Shown: positions 48,118-59,330, counted from the first letter of the stretch. The stretch is 64,000 bases of DNA from Phlebiopsis flavidoalba (GCA_035772785.1 JAOCPU010000016.1:434001-498000), one strand, 5' to 3'. Translations and numbers: made by a program. The notes: generated by a model not told the origin, from the letters alone.

Positions 48118-48853
48118 ACGATTGTGTTCCCACAATGTGTTATGCTTGCTGCTCAGATGTAGACTTGGTCTTATTCATTCGATTTTCTTGGTCTTCGCTC
48201 TCAACGCTGTCCGGTTCCTCTAATTCTCACGCCTCAACAAAAGCTCAGCGCGACTCCTTCAAGTGTTGCAATCAACTTCGAGCATAGCATTGGCAGTACG
48301 TCTGTGTTTTATCTCGCGCGTCTTGGAAGTCACGTTACCTAGTTATCCCATCCCCTAAAGATCGTCCCTCCCGCCTTCGTATACAACGTACACACGTTCA
48401 CCGCGTATTCGGCAAGCACTTGTGATTGCAAGGTTTGATATGCAACATAACGCCGATACCAAGCAATCTTCCCGTCATTGACGATGAAAAGCTTGTGCTG
48501 ATTGGCTCCTGGTATACGGTGATGTTACGGTGACCGTGCGGCGGCACGTTGATCTTGTCGTATGGGGATTTGCTCAGGCGGTCAGATACGGGCTACCGCT
48601 AGGGTGCAAACCAAGGCACATCGTACACGATAGAGGCTTAACCCTCAAACGCACTCTGTGATGATTTGGACACGGAGGTCCCATTGGACGCTCTACGCTC
48701 TCGCTGGAACGCCGCTGCTTCCCGTTACAATGCGTGACCCAAGATATATCGACGAGCCTATAAAATGCCTGAGCATGAGCTTGCTCTTCAAAGCCCCAGC
48801 ACCCTCAGCCGAACATCGTCAACTCGCTTCCAGAGCCCTCCCGACCCGGCAAC
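48118..48853. other. Intergenic, promoter of isochorismatase 2
   Basis: A short 3' flank of the carrier gene, then DNA with no recognised coding content. A plus-strand open frame at 48658-48870 probably reflects composition only. The core promoter of the isochorismatase gene is expected near 48750-48850. Confidence 0.45.
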
Positions 48854-49781
48854 ATGAGTTGTGCGTATAGTCTGGTCGGGCTTGAAATCTTGGCATGCCG
48901 GCTCATCGTACCTGCAGCATTTACCTACGAGACGTATCGACAAGAACGACGTTATGCTCTTGGTCGTTGACCACCAAGAGGGTCTGTACCAAATGGCGCG
49001 CGATCAGAAACCCCGCAAACTTCAAGGGCAACGTCCTCGCTCATGCTGCCCTCGGCAAAATCTTCAACTTGCCCACTATCTTGACCACTAGCACTGAGAC
49101 TGGTCCGTGCTAATATTTGTCCCCTTGAAGAGGGTTTGTGCTGACAACGACCGTAGGACCGAACGGACCTCTTCCAAAGGAGATCATTGAGATGCACCCC
49201 AACGCTCCGTTTATTAAGCGCCCTTCGGCGAGGTCGATGCGTGGGACAATGCTGAGTTTCGCGCAGCCGTGAAGGCCACGGGCAAGAAGCAAGTCATACT
49301 TGCTGGAATCACCACCGATGTATGCTTCTCTTTTGTTGGGATACACTAGGACTAACGTCGGTCCGCACAGGTCTGCACAAAACCTTTCTCGCATCTGTCT
49401 CTTCGCGCTGAGGGCTACACTGTGTTTGCCAATCACGACGCCTCTGGCACTTTTGACGCAAAGACTGCCGTCGAGGCGAACGCCAGAATGCGCGCGGCCG
49501 GTGTACATGTGCTTTCCATGTTTGCAGTCGCCTGCGAGCTTATGAGGGATTGGCGAAAACACACCTGGCGCACCAGAGATGATGCCATTCTTTGACAAGT
49601 CAGTCATTTCTAGCAGTCGCGATCAAATAGTAATACTAACGCGTTTCTACGTAGGTATTTGCCGGAGTATGGGTTCCTTGCACGCGCCCATGACGCGGCC
49701 TTGCAGGGGGCACTGCCTCTGGTCTTTAAGCCTGGTCAGGGAGCTCACGACGAAAGTGTAATTGTGCGATATGTATATTGA
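48854..49781 (+). CDS. Isochorismatase-family hydrolase, copy 2
   Basis: Clearer paralogue of the minus-strand gene at 40.7-41.7 kb. The start is a very short exon (ATGAGTT at 48854), followed by GTGCGT and an intron ending CTGCAG near 48917. Then come RRIDKNDVMLLVVDHQEGLY (catalytic Asp, about 48930-48990), FKGNVLAHAALGKIFNLPTI (49022-49080), TTSTETG, an intron, GPNGPLPKEIIEMHPNAPFI (49157-49215), GEVDAWDNAEFRAAVKATGK (catalytic Lys) and KQVILAGITTDVC (49288-49325; nucleophile Cys after an intron). DASGTFDAKTAVEANARMRA and AGVHVLSMFAVACELMRDWR follow. The last exon reads YLPEYGFLARAHDAALQGAL and stops at 49779-49781. All three catalytic residues of the family are visible. No menaquinone or siderophore genes adjoin, so the substrate is open. 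Confidence 0.88.
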
Positions 49782-51358
49782 TTGAGAAAATTAGTTCTCC
49801 ACTACGCGAAACTTTTTGCTCGCAGAACAAAACACCAGTCCAGACGTCCATAGCACAAGGACGTTCTTTTATTCCGGAGCCGACTCCCCGAGACACCTGC
49901 GACCGTGGCGATCACGTAATGGCTAACACCACCTCTGCTCCCATCCCGTCTTTGACGTTTTCCTTCACTTCGTCCTCGAGGTCACCACTAACAACGGCCC
50001 TTGCCTCCCATGCCCCGTCTCGTACTCCCGCTCCCAGGAGTGATCAACGCCTCATGGTCTGCTGTAGCAAAAGATCGGCTTCTGCGGCTAGCTCTTTGAT
50101 GCGAGCCGGGGATACCACTGTGCGGACATTAGAGGTTGAGACGGGAGGCTCTTGATTCCTGCACTCGAATGTAGTGCTGCTTGTGCGAGCACAGCAAGCA
50201 ATGTGAACGTTCGCGTTGTTTGCCGGAAGCGCTTAAGGCCCACTCTGCGATACATGTTGCCTTTGCACGAACGGAAAGTAGTCGGAGTGTCTTGGATATA
50301 AGCCTCTGGTGGGAGGCAAAATACCAATACCCAGAGGCATGGCTGACTGAGAATCGCGATGTCGTATGTTTTACTGGTGTGCATTGATTCGAAGCCGGTG
50401 AGGCGGGTTTCGCTTGCTTCCAGTTTATGCTGGTATCCAACAGGTCGCCCCGAAGAGAGGTTGCTCTGAGCTTGCCCTAGGCGTGTATGCGTGCGCCTAC
50501 AAAAGGGGGTCTCTAGTTTCGTGAGGTATAGTGTTAGGGTAGAGAATGAACCTTGCCGATGGATGGATCCGCAGGATCTACCAGCAGTGACAGGACCGTC
50601 TGGGCCCACCAATTGCGGGACAAGCACAGCGGTAACAGTCTCCTTGGCCGCATCCTAGTTCGAGAACCTTAGCAGCATTGAAGGTTGATGTTCCATCCAG
50701 ATATAATTCTCGATACGATTGCTCGGTTTGTGGTGAGCTGTATGTTGAAAATGCTTGTCATCGCACAGACAAAGTTTCTGTCTACGTCCGTGGGCGGATA
50801 TGCGGTACCATCTTGAAGTTACCTCAGGGTTTCGTCCCATCTCCGATGCCTGCTTTGTAGTTATTCCAGGCGATGGACTCAAGTTTGGCTTTGGTGCTTG
50901 CGCTCCCGGGTACGCGGCGGCTATTGAACTAGTGACTAAGGCTGATCTAGAATCCAATCTGAATCGCCACTGTGTCACATGGCTACGTGCGTAAGGGTTC
51001 AACTCACCGTAAGTACACCAGCAATGAGTAATTATACACCGCACCTGTAGTTTCAGCGAGGTTTACAGATTGTAAAGCTGCATAAGAATTATATTCATGG
51101 CGAGAGTCGTGTAAGCTTGTTGTGAGGCAGACAGACTCTTCAAATTTCATGCCCACCAATTCACCACCCTTCCTAATATATCCACAGTTGTAGTTAGCGC
51201 CGCCACCGCCAAGCGCCCCTAGCCATGAACACGTCGACGCGCTCTGGCGCTTTGCATATTACCCTTCTGCACCGCGTCGACGGTACGTCGCGCACTTGAG
51301 GTTCCGTATTCATCTCTGACATGTCACGGTTTGCCTATTTTGAACACGGATACGACGC
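49782..51358. other. Region with an unresolved minus-strand fragment
   Basis: On the minus strand, 50150-49925 reads TVVSPARIKELAAEADLLLQ and then GDLEDEVKENVKDGMGAEVV after a stop codon or shift. Amphipathic, charged sequence like this looks coding, and it may be the 3' end of a gene extending to about 51040. Minus frames further up read SAGIKSLPSQP and VPQLVGPDGPVTAG. On the plus strand, 50755-50990 also stays open (CFVVIPGDGLKFGFGACAPG). I cannot name either. Confidence 0.3.
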
Positions 51359-53236
51359 GATGGGAGTTTATAACACCAACAAGTCGGTCTCGTTGAAAAG
51401 CAGCTAGCGTTCGTCGGCTACCGACCCTCGTGGATTGGAAGACCTACGTCCAGGGTCTTCTCATGGGTGTATGCTTGTTTGAATCTTATGCGTCGTGTTG
51501 TTCGCTACATTGCTTGTTTCCTCGCCGTAAATGAACTGAGGGTATATTCATTCTGTAGACTTCGTCCATACCCCTCTGTAATTCGAAGAAGGAACCACCA
51601 AAAAGCTCTCGCAGAACATTTCACACCGGAAGTGTTCGCCAAGTCCCAGCATATGGAAGGACAAAGGCAACTAAGTATGCGCTTTTGGTATCTGGACTGC
51701 CTCAAGCAGGCTATTGAGTCAAGCCATTGCTGCAGTATGGCTTGTATGCATGGCTTGGGATGTCGCAGGGGCATAATTGGGAAGTTTGGGGATGGTCCGG
51801 AGTACGAGGTACGTTACATATTTATATCACACGCGCTCAAGTTGTGTTTATATGAGCTTCGTGGCAGGATCACACAATCTCTCGTCTTCACCTTTGTTAC
51901 GTATCCTTGCCTCTTGCAATTCCGCTGCTGCCGCTCTCCATCTACCAAACATTCGTCCCTCGAAGAGAAGCATTGGATTCAACAAAACCACGCACAGCCC
52001 TCTTTGCCACAGACATGCTTAAAGGTGTGGATGCTAGCATCCGTTCCCATTGGCGCTCCCTTCCTTTCGGCGTTCCTCTATGTGTTCCAATGGGCAGGCG
52101 AAACACGCTTCATCCCCTGTGCTCATGGGGCTTCTTGTATGCGCTCGCATTTCTGCTTCAGGTTTGCACCAGATTGACCTTACTAAGGCCGCGTTGACTT
52201 CCATGTGTGCTCTCGCTGGATTCCAAATCACGATGGTCATCGTGTACCCTACGTTATCCATCCTCTATTCAACAAGCTTTCTCCGCTCCCTGCTGGAGAG
52301 CTTCGCTCACGGACTGAGGCGTTGCATCCAACTCAGTTCCCGTTGAAGCATCTCTATGAGATTGACGGCTCCAAGCGCAGCTCCCACAGCCAACACGCCT
52401 ACTGGCTTCGTCGTGTCTGCCCTGGGTCAGTCTCAGCATCAATTTCCTTTGTTATTATTCGTACTCATCGTTACCATAGAGCAAGCACATTGTCATTTAC
52501 GACACTTTGATTAAGGAAAGCAAGCCGGATGAAGTTGAAGGCTGTTCTTGCTTGAGTCGAATGAATAGATCGACAATTTGTCTCTACTGCATGCGGGACG
52601 ACCACACGCATAGCGCATGAACTTGTCACTGTACTAAACATGTCACCCTACCAAGTTCTTGGTTGTGTCGCAGCTACATCTGTTTTCACGATTCTAGCCC
52701 TCTTCCCGGCTTTCATGCATGCACCGTGCCCCTGCTTCGCTCGTTTGACTTCCCTAAGCACGTAGCTGCTAAACCTCCCACTATCCTCGCCTTCCTGCTC
52801 TACCAGGTAAGCCATTGATGCACTAATTCCTCATCAATCACTCAGGTCTCCTTCTTTAGATGATAGTGAAGGACACCTCTCGAAGCTGTCGTTGGCAGTT
52901 TTTGCATGAACGCCATCTCTCGTCGATTCGAATATCAGGCAGACCACTTTGCGTGCGCACGCTTCTCGATCAGTTAAGCGCGCCCGACATGGCCGACATG
53001 GGAGACCGTCTGGGGCGTGCTCTTGTTCAGCTTCATGTCAAAAACTTGTCGAACGGTCTGGGTGGACTGGCTGTAAAGTACCGAACACCGCCACACCTTA
53101 ATGGCTTTGAACTAACGCTCACTGCAAAATACTCTTAGCTACTCTGCTTACCACCACTCTCTCTAGACCCCACCCTGACAGAGCGCCTCAGGGCAACGTG
53201 GATGCTTTCAAGAGCGCAAAGACGAAGAAGGAATAG
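51359..53236 (+). CDS. STE24: CaaX prenyl protease 1 (M48 metalloprotease)
   Basis: Endoplasmic-reticulum/inner nuclear membrane zinc metalloprotease that trims farnesylated CaaX proteins such as fungal a-type pheromone precursors. Landmarks in order are VDWKTYVQGLLMGVCLFESY (51430-51492), AEHFTPEVFAKSQ (51618-51657), FGDGPEYE (51784-51808), LPLSIYQTF (51925-51951), LASVPIGAPFLSAFLYVFQW (about 52030-52092), HPLFNKLSPLPAGELR (52260-52307), FPLKHLYEIDGSKRSSHS (52336-52390), KHIVIYDTLIKESKPDEVE (52475-52537), then the zinc motif HEL with a break (52616-52629), ILALFPAFMHA (52690-52722), ILAFLLYQ (52786-52808), GDRLGRALVQLHVKNLSNGL (53001-53060) and a C-terminus FKSAKTKKE stopping at 53234-53236. 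The HExxH motif currently reads HELVT because one base is missing next to a G. Many other shifts occur. The start codon is uncertain. Confidence 0.9.
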
Positions 53237-54267
53237 GGCAAAACTGTTCTTCTTTGTATCGACTTGCTACATCTAATTTATTTGCTGCATGGATTTCCAC
53301 GGTGTCCCGACTCTCTTCCGACGTGAGTCCCACGTGACTCGCCCTCATCTCGCAGGCTACATCGAGGATGCAGCAATATTTTCTCACCATGAGTGAATGG
53401 GATAACCGCTGCCACCACTTCTTTTGCATCTCATCTCATTTCGAAACTTTTATTACATTCGGAGCTGAGGTCGCCCGGGTTCAAGTTAAGAAGGTCGTAA
53501 CTCTTTGCTGAGTTAATTCATATCTAGACTTTGGCTCGGGGACCCTCTGGCATGTGCATCCGGCTTGGCCTCGTGTATCATAGTAGATCAAGTCACAATC
53601 CAACCGCTTTACATTGTTCCTGTATAGCAGATAGTGGTTTAAGGTTTTTGCTCTGATTGCAAGCGACGCATGACCATCTACGAGGTGGTAGCCCGTAACG
53701 TTTAACCCGGCACTTGTTTTTTAGATGTATAGTTCTCCAACCATTCTAGAAGTCATTTTTTTAATCTTTCGTCAAGGTTCAAATAATCACAAACACCGAA
53801 AGCAAGACACAGTCGGGGCTTTTGAAACCTGGCACAGGGCCACAAAGAGGTCGTCCAGCGAGCGCCGAGCGCTAATACCAAGTTGCAACTTGCTCCCTCT
53901 TGCTCCGAGCTTGTGTCTCGTTCTTCCATCGCATTCCTATCCTTGCACATCAACTCCGGCTACAGAAGCCGACTGGCTGAATTGGAAGACGTCCGTAAAC
54001 AGATACACTATTGTGACTCTCACGAACTATATCTCCGTCGGTCCAACACGCAGCTGACAGCCTGAGGACTTATCTGTCAACGCCACCATATGCAAGAGCC
54101 ATAGGGTTTGGTCACGGCGGAAAGGTTTGCATCGAAAGGCACGCTCGAGGACCAGATAATGCTTTTGGTCTTAGAGGCTCGAAACTCAGGTCTCAGCAGT
54201 CGGGGGGTCTGAGCCTGTGCACTCTTCTCCGTAAGGGTCATCGCTCCGTACCCGGTTCATCGCAGAA
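53237..54267. other. Intergenic, no recognised gene
   Basis: 3' flank of STE24 and promoter of the second Atg22 gene. Frames at 53725-54060 are open on both strands but lack motifs. Confidence 0.4.
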
Positions 54268-57053
54268 ATGTCGCGTCCTCCCGCGCCAGAGAACCCCACA
54301 CTCGACCACAATTTACTCGACCACAATTTGCCCGATGAGAAGGATAGCGATCAGGTCATACAGACGCTACAGGTTATCACCGAACTTGAAGAGCCCGTAG
54401 TGACCAGAAAAGTGAGCATTCTCCACCACAATGAGCTCGCAAATCCTGACGTGACTCAGGAACTCTGGAGCTATTACTGTGAGTTTCACAACATCTCAGA
54501 GACTTCACTCATGACGTTTGATACACAAGCATCTGATAGTATATTATAACGGTGATAATGTATGACAAAATTTCTCTCAAACGAGTTGGAGAGTTGACTA
54601 GTCACTAGGGGTGTAGGACCTCTTGGTGCGATGTCTCAAATAAAAAATGGGCATCGTTACTAATCCTGTGCCGCTAGGATTTTCTATGACGCTGTTTCAA
54701 TCTTTGGCGACCTCCGCGGGATACGATCCAGCGAGAGGCCCTGGCTCTTCCTGCACGGCAGCTGACGCATCTGGGCAATGTGTCTTACCATGGGCCGGGG
54801 GAACGAAGTCTGTGAGCTCAATCATCCTTGTTGCTACTGGTGTCAGTTTCGCAGTGAGTACCCGGACGTTGTTTACACTTAAAACTGGCTGTGATTGTCT
54901 TTGTTCAGGTCATGGCTCTGATTTTTACGACCATCGGCCTCAGCAGTAAATCAGACTATGGTCGATTCGGTCGCTGGCTCCTGTCTTTGTAGTTACGGTC
55001 ATCTGCTGGGTAGCCCAGTTTTCCAGCATGACGTTGACAAGTACGTGCACGAAATGAATTCACTACGAGCTAAGACCTCATCCAAGTTCCCACCTTGCAG
55101 CTCCTGAGCGATGGGGTGCTGCGATGGCACTCTACATGATAGGATTTATCTCGTACGGCGCCACCCTTGTCTTCTACGCTGGACTGCATTTCCTCGTTTA
55201 GCGCGGTAAACACACTGCACATTCTCGTGAGCTCAGAAGGAGGTTATGAGTCCGGCGAGATCCCTTTTGAGGTAAGTATGAGCTTGAGACATAGAAATCG
55301 ATGGAAAAGAATCGCGTCAGCAACATCAGTATTCGGTGAGTCTATTCATGGAGAGAAACTGAACATTCTAATAATGCACGTCCCGGACAGGTGCATAGTG
55401 CAATCGGCTATATAGCCACATTATGTCTTAATCTTACGTTATTGTTGCCCCCTGGCAGACAACCCCAAAGTCATAATTATGTGCTCGTCCTGTAAGCATT
55501 CGTTTCCGTTTTGACTGTACCGCAAGGACGGGGGCTGTAACCTCTTTGTGCAGCGTCAACTGCTGTACGTCTCGACGACTTTTTTGTTTTGGAAGACGAT
55601 TTCTCATGCGCACTGTAGACTGGGGTGTTGCTCGGCATTTGGTGGTGTGAGTAGAGCTACATCCTTGTTGAACGATACGGTTCTGAAGTCGAATACTGTA
55701 GACCAATGTATGGTAGCAACGTCACACGTCACACACCCTGTTTGCGGTTGCCTATTTGCCCGAATGTCACGCGAGTTTTTGGACGTCTTTGGGGTCCAAA
55801 ACCCTCAATTTCGGCGCCAAAATGCCTTTTTTGGCAATCAAGCGCTCACTGTTGCTACGTTTCTATGCAAAGTTGGGTGTCACACCCCCTCGGGGCGGTT
55901 GCTTCCATACATTGGCCTACCAGTATTCGCAGTCATCTTCCAACAGCCGCGCCCAGGTCCGCCCTTACCCCAGGGCGAGCATTATCTTACAATTGGTTTG
56001 GAAGCAGGTATGTCATGTTGATATACAACAATGCTGCCGTACCAAACCATGGCAAAGATCTGGTATGCGCTGAAGCAATACAAGAAGCTTCCCTACACAT
56101 TCATGTACTTGTTAGCATTCCTTTCTTCTCGCCGATGTGAGGGTCGATGATGACGCTTCTGTGATAACTCAAGTTGCTGATCACAGTTTCCTTAGGGCCT
56201 CAATACGACAGGCACACTGATATCGATATGCCAGAAATGATTTTCTTCCAATCATCGTTCTTACAGAACACATACCTTGGCTTGGCGCAGGCGATCACTT
56301 CAACTGCGAGGTGTGCATCCACTTCAAATTACGTACGCCCTCTACACTCATGTCTTGATAGCACTCTGGCTTTCTGGTACACGCAGCGATACTGGAAGAT
56401 CAGTACCAAGCGCATGGTGAGCACCATCGCCTAATTCACCATTTCACACAACCGAACATACTTGTCGCAGTTCGCCATCACTAAACGCTTTCACGGTCAT
56501 CATACCCTTGTGGGCATGATTGGACTTTGGACCCACAAACTCGGATTCCACAATCGCTGGGAGTTCTGGTACGCCATATAATATCACGATACAGCCTCGC
56601 ATTAACGCTCCCGACAGGGCATACAATATCGTACCTTTGGTCTTTTCCAAGCCCCCGTACTATGCCATACTCTCAAACGATGATGGCCGAACTGACCCCT
56701 CCCGGCTTCGACAATATGGTGAAAAATCTCCTCAGAGGACAGAGCGTGCAACTGAACAGTTTTATAGTTCTTTGGATTATTCGGGCTTTCAATCGTGCAT
56801 CGTCCATGATCAGGCCAAACGTCATTCAAGCTATCATAGACAACACCGGAAATAACTGGAAGAAAAGGCTTTCTTCGTTCCTGTTTGCTAACTATGTGTA
56901 CTGTCGCGACTCTAGTTTATTTGGCTTGGTAAGGCGCGTGACTTGGCACTCTGTGCGACCTTTACTGACTGGGTAAAAATCGCACAGGTGTCCGATGTCA
57001 CTTTACTGACTATGCCTGGCGGGACGCAGATTTGCATGGCGGCAAGGAGCTAA
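54268..57053 (+). CDS. ATG22: Atg22-like vacuolar efflux transporter, copy B
   Basis: Second Atg22/MFS gene, divergent from copy A at 18.4 kb and of the long-insert type. Exon 1 starts at 54268 and ends ELWSYYC|GTGAGT near 54480. Landmarks are FSMTLFQSLATSAGYDPARG (54680-54740), QCVLPWAGGTKSVSSIILVA (54778-54837), WGAAMALYMIGFISYGATLV (55110-55170), LLGIWW|intron|FIFQQPRPGPPLPQGEHYLT (about 55625-55990), LKQYKKLPYTFMYLLAF (56070-56120), FLQNTYLGLAQAITST (56261-56309), FWYTQRYWKISTKRM (56371-56415), GMIGLWTHKLGFHNRWEF (56515-56568), YSQTMMAELTPPGFDNM (56663-56716) and MIRPNVIQAIIDNTGNNWK (56806-56862). The C-terminal end is unclear (about 57050). An intron of 286 nt (55647-55932) is exceptionally long for this window. 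Confidence 0.88.
55647..55932 (+). other. 286-nt intron of Atg22 copy B
   Basis: The borders are GTGAGT (55647) and CGCAG (55928-55932). Joining them gives codons W-W-F-I-F-Q-Q without loss of frame, which fits the family sequence. It is three to five times longer than most introns here. Its inner part has repeated CGTCACAC/GTCACACCC motifs (55724-55740 and 55880-55893) and C/G-balanced DNA unlike the flanking exons, which suggests an inserted element. Confidence 0.65.
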
Positions 57054-57637
57054 CCGTGGTCCACTCTGACATTGGCTGTTCTACATCTGGGCGCGTGTCT
57101 GACGATCAAAGAAGGAGCATGGAAGAGCGAACGACGTCCTGTAAGGTGAATACACAGGTTATTAAAATTGATCGATTTATTGCGCAAGCACTCGCGATCG
57201 ACCAGAACGGCGTAGCCCACATTCAATGAGAAAGAGTGCCGCTGTACGAGCTTTGACTGGAAGTTTAGTGTTCAGATTCATCATCACGGCCCTCCCATGG
57301 GTTACTCCCAGGAGTGTTCGCTGGAGAATTCGGCTAGGCCGTTGAATACAACGCAGTCAACCATCCAAAAGCATGTCCTCAGGGTCGGTATTTACACATC
57401 ATCACCCAATGATCGAAGTCTGAATGGCATACAAATTGTAGATATCGACGTTGCGCAAATATTGATGACTCCAACCAGCGTCTCGTTAAATTCGAAGGTA
57501 TTTAGGCCTGTTCTCCGAGATGACTCGTCGACTCTTCCGGCTCTCAGTCTTCGACTATACCTCGACTAGGAGCACATACAAAGAGCTTGTGAAATCTTGC
57601 CACATTCGTGTTTCTCGAACTGCACTACACTATCGAT
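57054..57637. other. Intergenic spacer before GNAT gene
   Basis: Holds the 3' end of Atg22 copy B and the promoter of the acetyltransferase gene. Plus-strand frames at 57300-57570 are open (VGIYTSSPNDRSLNGIQIVD), but no domain is recognised; this could be an unassigned exon. Confidence 0.35.
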
Positions 57638-58403
57638 ATGTATACCGACTACGACATCAACTTTGCCTTTCCGTTCACGTCAGATCCTGGAGAGTGATCG
57701 AGTACAAGCTGGCATTCCATTCCATGTAAGGATTCAATGATTTGAGGATGTTGATTGGATATGTCCAAATAATACGCTGACGCGTCGATTCGTAGCCCGA
57801 GAAGTCATGGTCAAGTGTGGTATGAGGCCTCCCAACCGTATCCAGAGATATGGGACTGGGTCCCCTTTGGGCCTCACGAATCTGTCATAAGATTTCCTCG
57901 ACTGGTTCGAAAAACCGTATTCATCGCGATCGCGGCGTTGACGCTATACGCGGTTGTTCACAAAGCAGCGAACGACGACGGAGACCAACTCGCTGGTGTC
58001 ATTGGCTTCTTGAACACATCGACTGCGAACCTCTGTACCGAGATCGGCTTCGTGTTCACGCTGGCCGCCCTTCCAGCGAACGCACGTCACCAACGCACGC
58101 TGTCGGCCTCTTGCTCGCTTATTGTTTTGACGAGCTCAAACTTCGTCGCGTGCAATGGCAAACAAACGAGCAGAATGAGAAGTCATGGAGGGCCGCAGAA
58201 AAAGATGGGGTTTATCAAGGAGGGTATAATCCGCTGGCAGAGGACCACTGCCTCCCGTGAAGAAACATGGTGCGGTTCAGCCTAGGGAGGACGATCCAGC
58301 ACCAAAGTTGGGAGGGCGGCATACGGCCTTGCTGGCAATGTGCTGGGATGACTGGGAAGGGGGATCACGGGTGTTGGTACAAGAAAGAATGTCGCGCAGA
58401 TGA
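57638..58403 (+). CDS. GNAT family N-acetyltransferase, copy 1
   Basis: Small acetyltransferase of the RimJ/RimL-like fungal group; it transfers acetyl from acetyl-CoA to an amine of unknown identity. The start at 57638 gives MYTDYDINFAFPFTSDPGE. Then come WYEASQPYPEIWDWVPFGPH (57818-57880), an alternating hydrophobic strand region, DGDQLAGVIGFLNTSTANLC (about 57978-58037), TEIGFVF and NARHQRT (the acetyl-CoA site region). Next are AVGLLLAYCFDELKLRRVQW and QTNEQNEKSWRAAEK (58095-58200), GFIKEGIIRWQRT (58211-58250), and a C-terminus RHTALLAMCWDDWEGGSRVL ending in TGA at 58401-58403. Frame changes occur near 57700, 58090, 58195 and 58285. The tail-to-tail neighbour at 58.6-59.3 kb belongs to the same family. 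Confidence 0.83.
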
Positions 58404-58579
58404 TTGCCACAGAGCGTGACGGTAATGTGCACAAACGCACTTAACACTCCCTGTAAAAGGCTGAAATTTGCAGGTGCTCATGTCAGTCTAAAGCCTATAG
58501 ACTGCCTTCGGTTCGCATAAGTAGTATGAATGTATCTTGCACCATCCACTAGGACTCAGGAACGGCAGTGGCAATTAAA

Positions 58580-59330
58580 CTACTCTACGGGTGCTGCCAC
58601 AAGGTTGGACAGTCTCCCATGATGGAAGCAGCTCGTGCGTCTTATCTCTTCCACCACGCCTTCCCAATCGTCCTCGCACAGCGACAGATACTGACATGTA
58701 AACCGCCACAGTCCGACTTCAAGTCTTCATGCCTTGTGTAAAGAGCACTGACTGTTCCAGGGGCGGTCAATCTGTCCCATCTCCTCGTGCTTTCTTGTCG
58801 GAACCCCGTCTTTTCTGCAACCTTTATAGAAGCAATGTGTTCTGCGCCAGGCTACGATATCGCACCCTTTTCATTCCTAAATCCTCAAAACACCAAGGCG
58901 AGAAGGAGCGCGCGATGGCGGTTTTACGTAACATGCGTCCTCTGAAATTCTGGAAAGGTAAAGAGCAGGGCCGATTTCGGTTGAATGGTCGACTGGCGAG
59001 GTGACGCCCGTGAGGCCGATAATGCCAGCGAAGGCACCTGGAGTGGCCTCAGTTCTGGTTTCTTCCGAGTGATTTGCAGGTCCAATTTGCTGCTTGTTGA
59101 TCATCGCGAAAAGGACAATGGCTGGATCTCGGCGGACTTTGTACTCCACCCAGTCGTGTAGGTCTTGTAATGTTGGGAATCGGGGGAATGGCATGTATGT
59201 GAACATCTCTGGATGTAATTTGCACTGCTCGAAGAAAAACGGTTCCGCATGTATGGACGGCTAACATGGTTCTGATCTAATTTTCTTCCGAAGATTATGT
59301 GTACAACTGGGACTCACTATGTATGGTGTC
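58580..59330 (-). CDS. GNAT family N-acetyltransferase, copy 2
   Basis: Minus-strand homologue of the preceding gene. Visible are EMFTYMPFPRFPTLQDLHDW then VEYKVRRDPAIVLFAMI (59207-59100), GAFAGIIGLTGVTSPVDHST (59047-58985), EIGPALYLSRISEDACYV and, after several shifts, a C-terminal CEDDWEGVVEEIRRT (about 58660-58610) that equals CWDDWEGG... of copy 1; stop CTA is at 58580-58582. The middle part (58890-58690), where the acetyl-CoA binding helix should lie, is hard to follow. The N-terminal start is not fixed. It is arranged convergently with copy 1, with only about 175 bases between stops. Confidence 0.68.

Noticed and set aside
50088..50627. 179-codon minus-strand open frame as a confident gene
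   Set aside because: No motif was recognised. Other minus frames also give coding-like pieces, so it was kept only as an unresolved region.
55647..55932. Solo LTR inside the Atg22 copy B intron
   Set aside because: The repeated CACAC motifs are direct, not terminal TG...CA, and no target-site duplication could be found by eye. Only the intron length is reported as unusual.
54268..57053. Assembly duplication of the first Atg22 gene
   Set aside because: The two genes differ strongly in sequence, insert length and intron positions, so they are distinct paralogues and not a duplicated contig segment.
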